Origin: Paenimyroides baculatum
GTDB lineage: Bacteria > Bacteroidota > Bacteroidia > Flavobacteriales > Flavobacteriaceae
Direction: 5' to 3'
Assembly (NCBI RefSeq): GCF_008629655.1
Contig: NZ_VWSG01000008.1
Span: 99,117 to 163,116, forward strand
Length of the DNA: 64,000 nt
Below, one piece after another: positions 19,512 to 28,900 of the stretch. Under the pieces are notes generated by a model that made no database searches, was not told where the DNA came from, and saw nothing but the letters and a program-made list of their open reading frames with translations. A program made the position numbers and the translations under genes. Every line of letters begins with the position of its first letter. Positions within the stretch are counted from its first letter, which is position 1.

Positions 19512-20201
19512 CTATTTTTTCAGATTTTCACTGAATGCTTTTCTAAATTTATCAACTTTTGGTTTAACTACCAAACGACAATATGCCTGATCGGGATTGT
19601 TTTCGTAATAATTCTGATGATAATCTTCTGCTTTATAAAACTTTTTAAACGGAGCCACCTGTGTAACAACCGGTTTATTATAAGCCTTTTCTTTATTGAG
19701 CTGATCTATGTAAAATTCGGTCAGTTGTTTTTGTTCGGGATTATGATAGAAAACCGCAGAACGGTACTGCGTTCCTACATCATTCCCTTGTCGGTTCAAT
19801 TGTGTAGGATCGTGTGTTACAAAAAAGGCTTCCAACAGTTCTTTATACGAAATTACAGCAGGATCAAACACAATATTACAGGCTTCTGCGTGATTGGTGT
19901 TTCCGTTAGAAACCTCTTCATACGTTGGATTTTCGGTTGTTCCGCCGGTATAACCCGATGTCACGGAAACAACGCCTTCTAACTGTTTAAACTGTTCTTC
20001 CACACACCAAAAACAACCGGCTGCAAATGTAGCGGTTTCTGTTTTTCCTGATAAAACAGGCTGTTTTTCAGCAATAGTTTTATTTGTTGATTTTTCTTTA
20101 GTGTTAGATTTAGATGTGCTTTGTCCGCACGAAGAAAACGGCAGTGCAAAACAACACAAAAAGAATAAGTTAACCACATTCAGCATTTTAATACTTTTCA
20201 T
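19512..20201 (-). CDS. msrA: Peptide-methionine (S)-S-oxide reductase, lipoprotein
   Basis: A 229-residue protein with a lipoprotein signal (FALPFSSCGQSTSK) and an MsrA domain from about residue 55. It has the catalytic motif GCFWCVEE, followed by SGYTGG and the NPTYEEV and HAEACNIVFDP segments. MsrA reduces the S-epimer of oxidised methionine; the anchor places this one in the periplasm, where it would repair envelope proteins. The C-terminal end lacks an obvious MsrB fusion. It heads a two-gene unit with the small lipoprotein downstream. Confidence 0.93.
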   Translation of the reverse strand: MKSIKMLNVVNLFFLCCFALPFSSCGQSTSKSNTKEKSTNKTIAEKQPVLSGKTETATFAAGCFWCVEEQFKQLEGVVSVTSGYTGGTTENPTYEEVSNGNTNHAEACNIVFDPAVISYKELLEAFFVTHDPTQLNRQGNDVGTQYRSAVFYHNPEQKQLTEFYIDQLNKEKAYNKPVVTQVAPFKKFYKAEDYHQNYYENNPDQAYCRLVVKPKVDKFRKAFSENLKK

Positions 20202-20334
20202 ACATACAGCTTTTTAACGATTGATAGCTAGTGTAAAGTTCGTAAAATGATGACGGATTTGTTATAAATAAATGCTAAATTACCAATTGCAGGTTTTTTG
20301 CTTTTATATATCAAAATAACTAAAGTTCAAGTGC

Positions 20335-20495
20335 TTTTTCCCACAGATGCACCGATATATTTTAGGATGTACTGTAATTCTACATAATTTAATTTACACA
20401 GATTTTGAATGCTACGCATTCAATCATTTTAAACATTTATAAATTTACTATATAGTAACAATAAGAAATCTGTGTATCTGTGGTTTATTTTATAA
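20335..20495. repeat. Intergenic inverted repeat with CCACAGAT / ATCTGTGG arms
   Basis: The 332-bp gene-free stretch between msrA and the next small gene contains CCCACAGATG near 20340 and ATCTGTGTATCTGTGG near 20470-20490, with ACACAGATTTTGAATGC between. It is a long imperfect palindrome of a type widespread in Flavobacteriia genomes. Nothing else is visible here. Confidence 0.5.
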
Positions 20496-20533
20496 ACATT
20501 ACAGGGTAATTGAATATCTTTATATAAAAAAGC

Positions 20534-20680
20534 ATGAAAAAATCGTTTTTTAAAATACTGAACAGTATCAATAAAAAAATACTGCCCAGCTATATAGATA
20601 AAGATCCTGCAAAATTAAGCAAGGTTCAGCAAGCCGTTCTGGCTTTTCGCTATTGGGTTTTGGTGCAATCTAAAGAGTAA
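20534..20680 (+). CDS. Conserved-looking small basic protein (48 residues)
   Basis: An ATG at 20534 opens a 48-codon frame: MKKSFFKILNSINKKILPSY at the start, then IDKDPAKLSKVQQ and an aromatic tail AFRYWVLVQSKE. The pattern (basic N-terminus, ILPSY, a KLSK helix, aromatic YW end) matches a small protein family I recall from Flavobacteriia, sometimes annotated as SsrA-binding-like, although that name is not supported by similarity to SmpB. Function unknown. It is convergent with, and separated by only 1 bp from, the lipoprotein gene ending at 20682. Confidence 0.65.
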   Translation: MKKSFFKILNSINKKILPSYIDKDPAKLSKVQQAVLAFRYWVLVQSKE

Positions 20681-20681
20681 A

Positions 20682-21017
20682 TTACTGTAATTCTGTTACG
20701 GTGATATACGTTACACCTTCGGTATCAACCCAGGTAGATCCTGAAACGGTAATGGTTTCACCTTCTTCGTAACGCTTATATTCACTACCCGATTTTTGCA
20801 AATTGATTCTGCTTATGGTAGCGTTGTACATTTTTTTGTCGGCAGCCTGTAACACCGCTGTGTAACCGTCTTTTCCGTTAGTTATAGTAGTTATCTTTCC
20901 TGTAACTGTTACGTTTTCCTGATTTTGTTCGGTTGTTTCTACCTTGTTTTTCTTACAAACACAACCGGTAGTAACCAATGTTGTAACGGTAAAAAATGCT
21001 AAAACTAAATTTTTCAT
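20682..21017 (-). CDS. Small lipoprotein, OB-fold-like
   Basis: A 111-residue protein with a lipobox (TLVTTGCVCKKNK). The mature part is beta-rich (NVTVTGKITTITNGKDGYTAVLQAADKKMYNATIS) and suggests a small OB-like barrel, but no family is recognised with certainty. It starts 5 bp after the acetyltransferase gene on the same strand, so they form a unit. It is cell-envelope located by its signal; function unknown. Confidence 0.7.
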   Translation of the reverse strand: MKNLVLAFFTVTTLVTTGCVCKKNKVETTEQNQENVTVTGKITTITNGKDGYTAVLQAADKKMYNATISRINLQKSGSEYKRYEEGETITVSGSTWVDTEGVTYITVTELQ

Positions 21018-21022
21018 AGTAA

Positions 21023-21463
21023 TTATTTATTTATTGAATATTCTAAATGCAGTAACGGATAAGGTTTTCCCATACCGTCAGTTTCAGAGTAACCTTTTTG
21101 TTGATATCCCTGTTTTAAATAAAAGTCGACCGCCTGCGTATTTTGTTCGTTAACATCAACTTTATAAATCTGCAATGTGTTAATAATATAATCTACTGCA
21201 ATTTTACCAAAGCCATTGCCTCTACTTTCGGCATCAACAAACAACATTTCCAGATTATCATCAGAAACTGAAAAGAAACATGGAATAATCCCAACATCTT
21301 CCACAACAAAAACATTCAATTGCGGTAGAAATTCGTTTGGAATCAATTTCTTAAACAGTTCTAAATCTTCTTTCTTCAGAAAATCATGTGTTGCTTTAAC
21401 CGAACTTTCCCAAATTTCCATAATTCGAGGATAATCTTTTGTATCGGCTTTTCTAATTTTCAT
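21023..21463 (-). CDS. GNAT-family N-acetyltransferase
   Basis: About 146 residues. It starts MKIRKADTKDYPRIMEIWE, the first strand and helix of the GNAT fold, and carries the acetyl-CoA pyrophosphate loop in VDAESRGNGFGKIAVDYI, followed by VDVNEQNTQAVDFYLKQGYQ. The frame is open to 21484 but the ATG at 21463 begins the fold directly. By overall pattern it resembles the YjaB-type group; the acceptor (small molecule or protein) is unknown. Confidence 0.87.
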   Translation of the reverse strand: MKIRKADTKDYPRIMEIWESSVKATHDFLKKEDLELFKKLIPNEFLPQLNVFVVEDVGIIPCFFSVSDDNLEMLFVDAESRGNGFGKIAVDYIINTLQIYKVDVNEQNTQAVDFYLKQGYQQKGYSETDGMGKPYPLLHLEYSINK

Positions 21464-21582
21464 ACTATTAAAATCAACACTCAAAAATATAAAATCTAAA
21501 GAACCAATTCCAATAATAATTTCGTAAATTCATATTGATTATTTCGAATGTGATTTTTTATGTTCGATCTAAATAATTTGCT

Positions 21583-22131
21583 ATGAAAAGAAAAAACGTA
21601 TTACTAACAGCTGCCGTTATAGTAATTGCAGGTGTTACCGGATTTGTGTATTCGTGCAAATCTGTTAAAGTTCCGGAAGGAATTACCGTTGTTAAAGATT
21701 TTAAAATCGAGCCTTACATGGGCACGTGGTACGAAATTGCCCGATTTGATTTTAAACACGAAAAAGATTTAAGTAATGTTACTGCGACCTATTCATTAAA
21801 CGAAAATGGTACGGTGAAGGTTGTAAACAGAGGTTACAACTATGTAAAAGACAAATGGGAACAAGCCAACGGAAAAGCAACTTTTGTAGACAAAACAAAC
21901 GAAGGTGCATTGAAAGTATCTTTTTTCGGACCTTTTTATGCCGGATACAATGTGGTTTTAATGCAGCCCGATTATGAAAATGCTTTGATTTTTGGCGAAA
22001 CAAAAGATTATATCTGGATACTTTCCCGAAACAAAACCATTCCAAACAACGTAAAAGAAAAATTTTTGAAGGAAGCTGAAAATGCAGGTTATGATTTATC
22101 GCGATTGGTGTGGACGAAGCATGATAAATAA
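21583..22131 (+). CDS. blc: Bacterial lipocalin (Blc-like), lipoprotein
   Basis: A 182-residue protein with a lipobox (VTGFVYSCKSVK) and the lipocalin signature YMGTWYEIARFDFKHEKDL, then VTATYSLNENGTVKVVNRG and the C-terminal WILSRNKTIP strand. Bacterial lipocalins are outer-membrane anchored and bind lysophospholipids or other lipids under envelope stress. The length and motif order are normal for the family. It is a single gene, flanked by convergent or unrelated units. Confidence 0.9.
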   Translation: MKRKNVLLTAAVIVIAGVTGFVYSCKSVKVPEGITVVKDFKIEPYMGTWYEIARFDFKHEKDLSNVTATYSLNENGTVKVVNRGYNYVKDKWEQANGKATFVDKTNEGALKVSFFGPFYAGYNVVLMQPDYENALIFGETKDYIWILSRNKTIPNNVKEKFLKEAENAGYDLSRLVWTKHDK

Positions 22132-22149
22132 TGTTATTGAGAATCAAAA

Positions 22150-22235
22150 CTCCGTCACTTCGAGTAGCGGAACGTAGTGAAGCGTATCGAGAAGTCAATA
22201 AAAAATAAGTTCTCGACAAGCTCGAACTTACGTGC
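22150..22235. repeat. Intergenic CACTTCGAGTAGC / TTCTCGACAAGCTCGAA repeat
   Basis: Between two convergent genes lie CACTTCGAGTAGCGGAACG, GTATCGAGAAGTC and TTCTCGACAAGCTCGAAC. These are the halves of a palindromic repeat that recurs in intergenic DNA of many Bacteroidota. It may act as a bidirectional transcription stop. Confidence 0.45.
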
Positions 22236-22264
22236 TGTGATGATTTATCTTTAAAGTAAATTAT

Positions 22265-23029
22265 CTATCTCTGCTTCTCAACCAGATATTTCCAATATCG
22301 TTTAGGAACATGCTGTACGTGCAGTTTTATGTTCCTACGGGCTTCTATGTTGGTGCTTTTAAAATACTGTTTCCACAAACGTTTAAAAAGTTCGTCGCGT
22401 TCGTCCAAAGCAATTGTTAAACTGCTGCTCTGTAAATTTTTCTGTTCGGTGGTATCAATTTCAATTTCCGATACAGCAACGGTGTCATAATAAAATCCGT
22501 ATTTGCGTTTAACATCGTAAATAATCCAGGGCATATCGGCATATCTATTTCTAAAAAACGATAAGATCAAAGGCAGCACATTAAAATCGGGTTCAATGAT
22601 TGCATAATACAATCCGTCGTTACTTTTGCTGAAACGGATAAACGCCTTCATGCGGTGGCGTTCCCTGCTTACTTTCTTTAAGGTTTGATGGAAATACAGC
22701 ACCTGTGTATCGCCAAAATTTTCCAACACATCGGTTTGTCCCTGAAATAATCGCACCATAATGTAATACGCAGCTTGCCATGCTACCGGATCTTCAGACA
22801 AAAATGCTCTGTAGATATCATCGACGATCAATTTTCCGAATTTACTTTTCAATCCATTCTGAATCCGCTGCGCTTTATCAACATCGGTAAAAATAGTTCG
22901 TTCAGGCAGGAATATATCCGGCTGAAACAAACCTTCGGCAACAGGTACGGCATGCCATTCCTTCATTTCGAAACACTCGAAAACGCAACACAAAAAACCC
23001 TGATAACTGCCATCGAAAACATAATTCAT
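22265..23029 (-). CDS. DUF4130-type putative DNA-metabolism protein
   Basis: A 254-residue protein starting MNYVFDGSYQGFLCCVFECFE, with the family pattern KVSRERHRMKAFIRFSKSNDGLYYAIIEPDFNVLPLI and a C-terminal VQHVPKRYWKYLVE. It matches the TIGR03915/DUF4130 family, whose members are always paired with the radical-SAM protein encoded immediately upstream. The pair is proposed to act in DNA repair or modification; the chemistry is not established. The genes abut (stop and start adjacent at 23029/23030), so they are translationally coupled. Confidence 0.87.
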   Translation of the reverse strand: MNYVFDGSYQGFLCCVFECFEMKEWHAVPVAEGLFQPDIFLPERTIFTDVDKAQRIQNGLKSKFGKLIVDDIYRAFLSEDPVAWQAAYYIMVRLFQGQTDVLENFGDTQVLYFHQTLKKVSRERHRMKAFIRFSKSNDGLYYAIIEPDFNVLPLILSFFRNRYADMPWIIYDVKRKYGFYYDTVAVSEIEIDTTEQKNLQSSSLTIALDERDELFKRLWKQYFKSTNIEARRNIKLHVQHVPKRYWKYLVEKQR

Positions 23030-24295
23030 CTAAAACAGTTTTAACTGGTTTTCGGCAATTTCTTGCTTATACTTGCTGTTCCCTGTCTGCAAAATAATAT
23101 TTTTTAACTGTGGCGCGTATTTAAAACCCAAAGGCGTAACCGAATCGGCACAAGTAATAAAATGTTTTGCCCTGTTATAGGCAATTCCCATTTTTTTAAG
23201 CTGGTATTCGCGCAAACTTCCATACTTTCTTGCAGAAACAATTTTCATAGCAGATCCTCTGCCGATTCCCGGAACACGGATAATGGTCTGATAATCGGCT
23301 TTGTTGATATCAACCGGAAACAAATGTAGGTTTCGCAATGCCCAACCTAGTTTAGGATCAATATCCAGATCCAACTGCGTAAAAGCAGGATTCAGAATTT
23401 CGTTCAAAGAGAAATTATAAAACCGTAACAGCCAATCGGTTTGATACAATCGATTTTCTCGGATTAATGGCGGACGCGTACCTATTTGCGGTAAATTGGT
23501 ATCGGTATTATTTATAGGAATGTATCCGCTGTAATACACCCTTTTTAGCTGATATTTCTTATAAAATTCATCGGCAACACTCATAATTTCCCAATCGTTT
23601 TCAGGCGTGGCGCCAATAACCATCTGGGTACTTTGCCCGGCTGGAACAAAAGTAGGAGTATGTTTAATTAATTTTTTTTCGTTTTGAAACGTCTGTATTT
23701 TAGTATTTACAAACTGTAAAGGCTTGCGAACGGCATCGTGACTTTTTTCGGGAGCCACCAGTTTTAAGCCGGCTTCGGTTGGCATTTCTAAATTAATACT
23801 CATACGGTCAACGTACAAACCCGCTTCCTGAATCAGTTCTTCGCTGGCACCGGGAATCGTTTTTAAGTGGATATAACCGTTGTAACGCTCTTCTAATCGA
23901 AGTTTTTTAACGATTCGCAGCAGACGTTCCATGGTAAAATCGGCATTTTTAAAAATACCCGAGCTTAAAAACAAACCTTCAATGTAGTTTCTGCGGTAAA
24001 AGTTCATGGTTAAATCTACAACTTCTTCCACAGTAAAGGCAGCCCGTTTTACATCGTTACTTTTACGGCTTACACAAAAAGCACAATCGTAAATACAATG
24101 GTTTGTCAGCAGAATTTTAAGCAGTGACACACACCTGCCGTCTTCGGTATAGGTGTGACAGATCCCGGAAGAAGACGCATCTCCAATTCCCCCGGTATTT
24201 TTCCGCTTGCTTCCGCTTGAACTGCAACTTACATCGTACTTTGCGGCATCGGCAAGAATCATTAATTTCTCTTCAATTCGTTCCAAAACATTCAT
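23030..24295 (-). CDS. Putative DNA modification/repair radical-SAM protein
   Basis: A 421-residue protein with a radical-SAM Fe-S motif CIYDCAFCVSRKSND (CxxxCxxC near residues 88-95), preceded by a Cys-rich segment near residue 45-52, and a C-terminal helix-hairpin-helix region (about 335-380, VDINKADYQTIIRVPGIGRGSA) that suggests DNA binding. It belongs to the TIGR03916-type family linked to DUF4130. It uses SAM-derived radical chemistry on an unknown, probably nucleic-acid, substrate. It is the first gene of the two-gene operon. Confidence 0.88.
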   Translation of the reverse strand: MNVLERIEEKLMILADAAKYDVSCSSSGSKRKNTGGIGDASSSGICHTYTEDGRCVSLLKILLTNHCIYDCAFCVSRKSNDVKRAAFTVEEVVDLTMNFYRRNYIEGLFLSSGIFKNADFTMERLLRIVKKLRLEERYNGYIHLKTIPGASEELIQEAGLYVDRMSINLEMPTEAGLKLVAPEKSHDAVRKPLQFVNTKIQTFQNEKKLIKHTPTFVPAGQSTQMVIGATPENDWEIMSVADEFYKKYQLKRVYYSGYIPINNTDTNLPQIGTRPPLIRENRLYQTDWLLRFYNFSLNEILNPAFTQLDLDIDPKLGWALRNLHLFPVDINKADYQTIIRVPGIGRGSAMKIVSARKYGSLREYQLKKMGIAYNRAKHFITCADSVTPLGFKYAPQLKNIILQTGNSKYKQEIAENQLKLF

Positions 24296-24469
24296 TCTTA
24301 TGATCTTATCAAAGGTACTTATTTCCCAATTTTTAAAAATGTCGTTACCCTGTTAAAAACGACATGGAACTGTTAAGATTTTGATAAGATGTTCTTTAGT
24401 GACTGACTATGCATTTTTTAGCTGCCGAATTATTGCTAACTTGTAGTTTCATTTTTAAAAATTAAAGCT

Positions 24470-25009
24470 ATGAATGATTTAAAAGGAAAAAAAGTTGCCA
24501 TTTTAACCGAAGACGGTTTTGAAGAAATTGAATTGACAAGTCCGCGCGATGCCTTGAAAGAAGCTGGTGCCGAAGTATTGATTGTGTCGCCTAAAAACGA
24601 TAAGGTAAAAGCAAAATCGGGTGATGATTGGACGAAGGAGTACGATGTTGATCTGCAGTTGGGTGATGCAAAGTCAACAGCATTTGATGCCTTGGTAATT
24701 CCCGGAGGAGTGATCAATCCGGACAAATTGCGTGTTAACAAAGAAGCTATAAATTTTGTTCAGGCTTTTTTTAACGAAAATAAACCCGTTGCCGCTATTT
24801 GCCACGGACCGCAAGTGCTGATTAATGCCGAAGTGGTTCGGAACAAAAAAATAACATCGGTAGAAGCTATTCAAGTTGATCTTAAAAATGCGGGTGCACA
24901 TTGGGAAGACAAAGAGGTTGTTGTTGACGGAAACCTGATTACCAGCCGTACACCGAAAGACCTGCCTGCTTTTAACAAAACTACTATTGAAGTTATTGCC
25001 AACAGATAA
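24470..25009 (+). CDS. PfpI/YhbO-like type 1 glutamine-amidotransferase-fold protein
   Basis: A 179-residue protein of the DJ-1/PfpI superfamily. The nucleophile elbow is AICHGPQVLI with Cys near residue 106 and His next to it; the acidic partner is in TEDGFEEIELTSPRDAL. PfpI-like proteins are cysteine peptidases or general-stress proteins, and some are reported to act on glyoxal-modified substrates. The exact activity here is open. The gene stands alone, divergent from the radical-SAM operon. Confidence 0.88.
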   Translation: MNDLKGKKVAILTEDGFEEIELTSPRDALKEAGAEVLIVSPKNDKVKAKSGDDWTKEYDVDLQLGDAKSTAFDALVIPGGVINPDKLRVNKEAINFVQAFFNENKPVAAICHGPQVLINAEVVRNKKITSVEAIQVDLKNAGAHWEDKEVVVDGNLITSRTPKDLPAFNKTTIEVIANR

Positions 25010-25015
25010 TAAAAA

Positions 25016-25038
25016 AAGCCCCACATACTGTGGGGCTT
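25016..25038. terminator. Bidirectional terminator between convergent genes
   Basis: A 10-bp perfect stem (AAGCCCCACA/TGTGGGGCTT) with a 3-nt loop lies between convergent stop codons at 25009 and 25050. Seven A precede it on the plus strand, so the T run serves the minus-strand adhesin unit best. Confidence 0.8.
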
Positions 25039-25049
25039 CTAAGTATCAA

Positions 25050-25895
25050 CTAAAATTCAAATGCATATTTTATTTTAAAACCAAACATAAAGGGTGAAAT
25101 TGTTTTGTCCTTATACTGCGACTGGTTTAAAACACTGTTTAACGTCAGTGGTTGATCCATGTCCGCGATGTATTCTACGGGTTGTGCTTCTGCTGCTGTT
25201 GATGGTCGCATATCGTTCAATCCCATTTCAAAGAATACACCCAAATACAAATCGTTACTGGTATTCAGTGTTTGTTTAACTCCTGTTTCCAAAACCCATG
25301 AAAAGGTATTTCGAAGCTTTACAGTACCCTCGGTACGTCGGTCACCAATATTCCCAAATCCTGCGAATTCCGGACCGTTAAGTTCTGCATCCCACTCCGG
25401 GTAATAACCGGATGTTTTGAGGTTGTTCCATTCCTGACGGTATTTAGAATTCCCTACCTGTAATCCATAAAGAACACCTGTTCTAAGATACCAGCGAACT
25501 ACACCCGATGTTTCAAACTGAACTGTTAAAGGAACACGGAAACTCTGCCATTGTACCGACTCTTCAAAATAACCTGTGTTATATCTAAATTCAAATGAGT
25601 CTCCCTCTGTATCAACTTCTGCTGAAGTTCCTCTTATACCTGGAGCAGCAAATACAAGTTCTGTTTTTAAATACGATATTCCCGTACCGATACTCCAGTT
25701 ATTATTCAGGTAATGACTGTACCCAAGACCGACTGAAAATCCTTCAGAATGTTTTGCCATGGGAAATGAATCATCACCCTGATGCTGGATTAAATGTCCT
25801 GCACCTTCAATCTGCCATTCCTGCGCTTGCGCTGCATTCACAAAAAGGAATGCAGCCAAGCAGCTAAAGAATGTATTTATGCTATTATTTTTCAC
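25050..25895 (-). CDS. Outer-membrane beta-barrel protein next to the giant adhesin
   Basis: A 281-residue protein with a signal peptide (AAFLFVNAAQAQEWQ) and repeated amphipathic strands typical of small outer-membrane barrels (GFSVGLGYSHYLNNNWSIGTG, and a terminal FGFKIKYAFEF). It resembles the PorT/OmpW-like barrel group rather than the PorP/SprF family that usually accompanies SprB-like adhesins. It starts 9 bp after the adhesin stop codon, so it is in the same operon. A role in anchoring or secreting the adhesin is likely by context but not shown. Confidence 0.8.
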   Translation of the reverse strand: MKNNSINTFFSCLAAFLFVNAAQAQEWQIEGAGHLIQHQGDDSFPMAKHSEGFSVGLGYSHYLNNNWSIGTGISYLKTELVFAAPGIRGTSAEVDTEGDSFEFRYNTGYFEESVQWQSFRVPLTVQFETSGVVRWYLRTGVLYGLQVGNSKYRQEWNNLKTSGYYPEWDAELNGPEFAGFGNIGDRRTEGTVKLRNTFSWVLETGVKQTLNTSNDLYLGVFFEMGLNDMRPSTAAEAQPVEYIADMDQPLTLNSVLNQSQYKDKTISPFMFGFKIKYAFEF

Positions 25896-25904
25896 TGTTT
25901 AAAT

Positions 25905-28900
25905 TTATTGTTTAACAACTATCTTAACCGTTTCCTGTCTGCCTTCAATCTGCAGAACCAGCATATAGATCCCTTCCGAAATACCTGCAGGAAGCTTTAC
26001 AGATGATACGTTCTCGTTTAATTTCACAGATTGTAAAAGTTTGCCCGATGTGGTATAAAGTGAAGCAGTTGCTCCTTTGAATGCCGACGCCGGATAATCA
26101 AATACCACCTCTAACTGCTCGTTTACACGTACCGGATTAGGATAAACATTAATTTTAAAATTATTTGTTCTTGTTATTTCAGAAGCACAGGTATGTATAA
26201 CATCCCCATTTTCGGTTGTAAGAATTGCACTGTATAAAGCGTTTTCATCTAATACATCCTGCTTTGAATTCCCTGCAGAATAAACCTGCTCTGTACCAAT
26301 TAACACATCGTTTCTGTACCATTCATATTTTACAAAACGATACCCACCGTTTGTCTGCGGATTATTATTAATTAATAACGTATTGTCAAATTTCTGCACT
26401 ACGATATCGTCAAATGCAAACGGACGTTCTACGATGATCTGGTATCTTTGAACACTTGTTCCATCTTCTGAAACCACTTCTACTGTATTTCTGTACACAC
26501 CTGGTTTTGGAATACCGATAACAAAATCACGCGCAGGTGAAACTGTTGCTCCGTATTCTGCATCAATTTGTACTGGTACTTCGTTAGTTGTGTCATTACA
26601 GTCCATCATATAGTAGATTACCGCATCCGGATCTGTATAAACAACACCGTTAATAACAATCTCTTGAACAGAAGCATCTTTGCTTTCAATAATCAGCCTA
26701 CGTTCCACAGAAACCGCCGGAAGGTAGTTGCTGTTCCCTTGCTGCTGAGCTGTTATTAAAACAGAACCTGAATGAATTATTTCTACCCATCCTTGAGGAG
26801 ATACCGTTGCAGCAGGTGTAGATTGATCATACGTATATGTATAAGTCACAGGAAGCCCTGAAGAAGCTACTGCGCTTAATTGAAAATTCTCTGCCTCTTC
26901 TAACTGAACTACTTCCAATTCATCAAACACAATGGTTTGCATTGCTTTTTCAATAACAAGTTCTGCTGTAAGCGTTACCGCTTCACAGTTTACTGCAGAT
27001 GCAGGCGGGATAACAACAGCAGTAACCGTATAGGCGCCTGCATTTACCGCACCGTTAGCTTCTTCGGCCTGCGGTGTAATGTTATACGATACAGCCGCGC
27101 CTGCAGGTAGGTTATCTACCATTAATTTGTGAATAGTACCGTCATAAACTGTTGTAAGGTCATTTAGCAAGATATCAGCTAAAGGTGATTCTTCTACGAT
27201 TACGGTCTGCTGCTGTACAAATGTATTTCCATTACCGTCATTATAGGTCCAATTAACTGTATAAGTACCTTGTTGTGTATAAGCCAATGCATCTGTTGTA
27301 GTTGCAGTTAAAGTTCCCGAACAATTATCTACAGCAGTTGGTACAGGAATATCTGTTGCAATTACAGCACATTCTCTTGTAATCGTTGGTAAGCTTGCCA
27401 CTACTGGTACAGGTTTTGTAATATCATCAACAATTATTGTTTGTTGCTGTGTAGCCGTGTTACCATTACCGTCGTTGTATGTCCAATTAACCGTATAAGT
27501 ACCCTGTTGTGTGTAAACCAATGCATCTGTAGTAGTTGCAGTTAAGGTTCCCGAACAATTATCCACAGCCGTTGGTACCGGAATATCTGTCGCAATTACA
27601 GCACATTCTCTTGTAATCGTTGGTAAACTTGCTACCACTGGTACAGGTTTTGTAACATCTGTGGTAGTATCTACAAAAATTTGTTTTGACAATGTACAGC
27701 CGTTTGAATCTGTTATAAGTACCTCATAAGTACCTTGTGCTAAATTAATTATTTCAGCAGAATTACCACCAATATTCCAACTGTAGCTGTACGGTGCTAC
27801 ACCTCCGCTTACTTCTACAGACGCCTTTCCGTCGCTTCGTCCAGGGCAACTTACTTTAGTTGAATTCATTATCCCTACCAATACAGCTGGTTGCGTTACT
27901 GTCACTGTTCTTGTAATGGTACATGCATTTGCATCTGTTACCGTTACTGTGTATGTTCCTGCAACTAATCCTGTAGCTGTTGCCGCAGTTCCGCCGCTTG
28001 GTGACCATGAATAAGTGTATGGAGCAGTTCCTCCCGTTACAACAATACTTGCTGTTCCGTTAGTTCCGCCGTTACATGCCACGTTCGTTTGAGAAGTTGT
28101 TGCACTCATTGCTGTTGGCTGAGTGATTGTAAAGGTTCTTGTAATGGTACATGCATTTGCATCTGTTACCGTTACTGTGTACGTTCCTGCTGCCAATCCT
28201 GTAGCTGTTGCCGCAGTTCCGCCGCTTGGTGACCATGAATAAGTGTATGGAGCAGTTCCTCCCGTTACAACAATACTTGCTGTTCCGTTAGTTCCGCCGT
28301 TACATGCCACGTTCGTTTGAGAAGTGGTTGCGCTCATTGCCGTAGGTTGCGTTACAGTAATTGTTTTTGTAATGGTACATGCATTTGCATCTGTTACCGT
28401 TACTGTGTACGTTCCTGCTGCCAATCCTGAAGCTGTTGCCGCAGTTCCGCCGCTTGGTGACCATGAGTAGGTATAAGGTGCTGTTCCTCCAGTTACAACA
28501 ATACTTGCTGTTCCGTTAGTTCCGCCGTTACATGAAATATTCGTTTGAGAAGTTGTTGCACTCATTGCTGTTGGCTGAGTTACGGTAGCACTTACATTTC
28601 TTGTACATCCGTTAGCGTCAGTAATCGTTACCGTGTACGTTCCAGCAGCTAAGCCTGTACGGTCTTCTGTGGTGATTCCACCTCCCCAGTTGAAAGTATA
28701 AGGTGCTGCTCCTCCTGTTGGAGTTAAGTTAATAGCTCCGGTAGAACCTCCGTTACATGCAATGTTCGTAACTACTGTTGTTCCTGAAATTGCTGTAGGT
28801 TGAGTTATTGTTACTGTTCTTGTAATGGTACATGCATTCGCATCTGTTACCGTTACGGTATAAGTTCCTGCTGCCAATCCTGTAGCTGTTTCCGCAGTTC

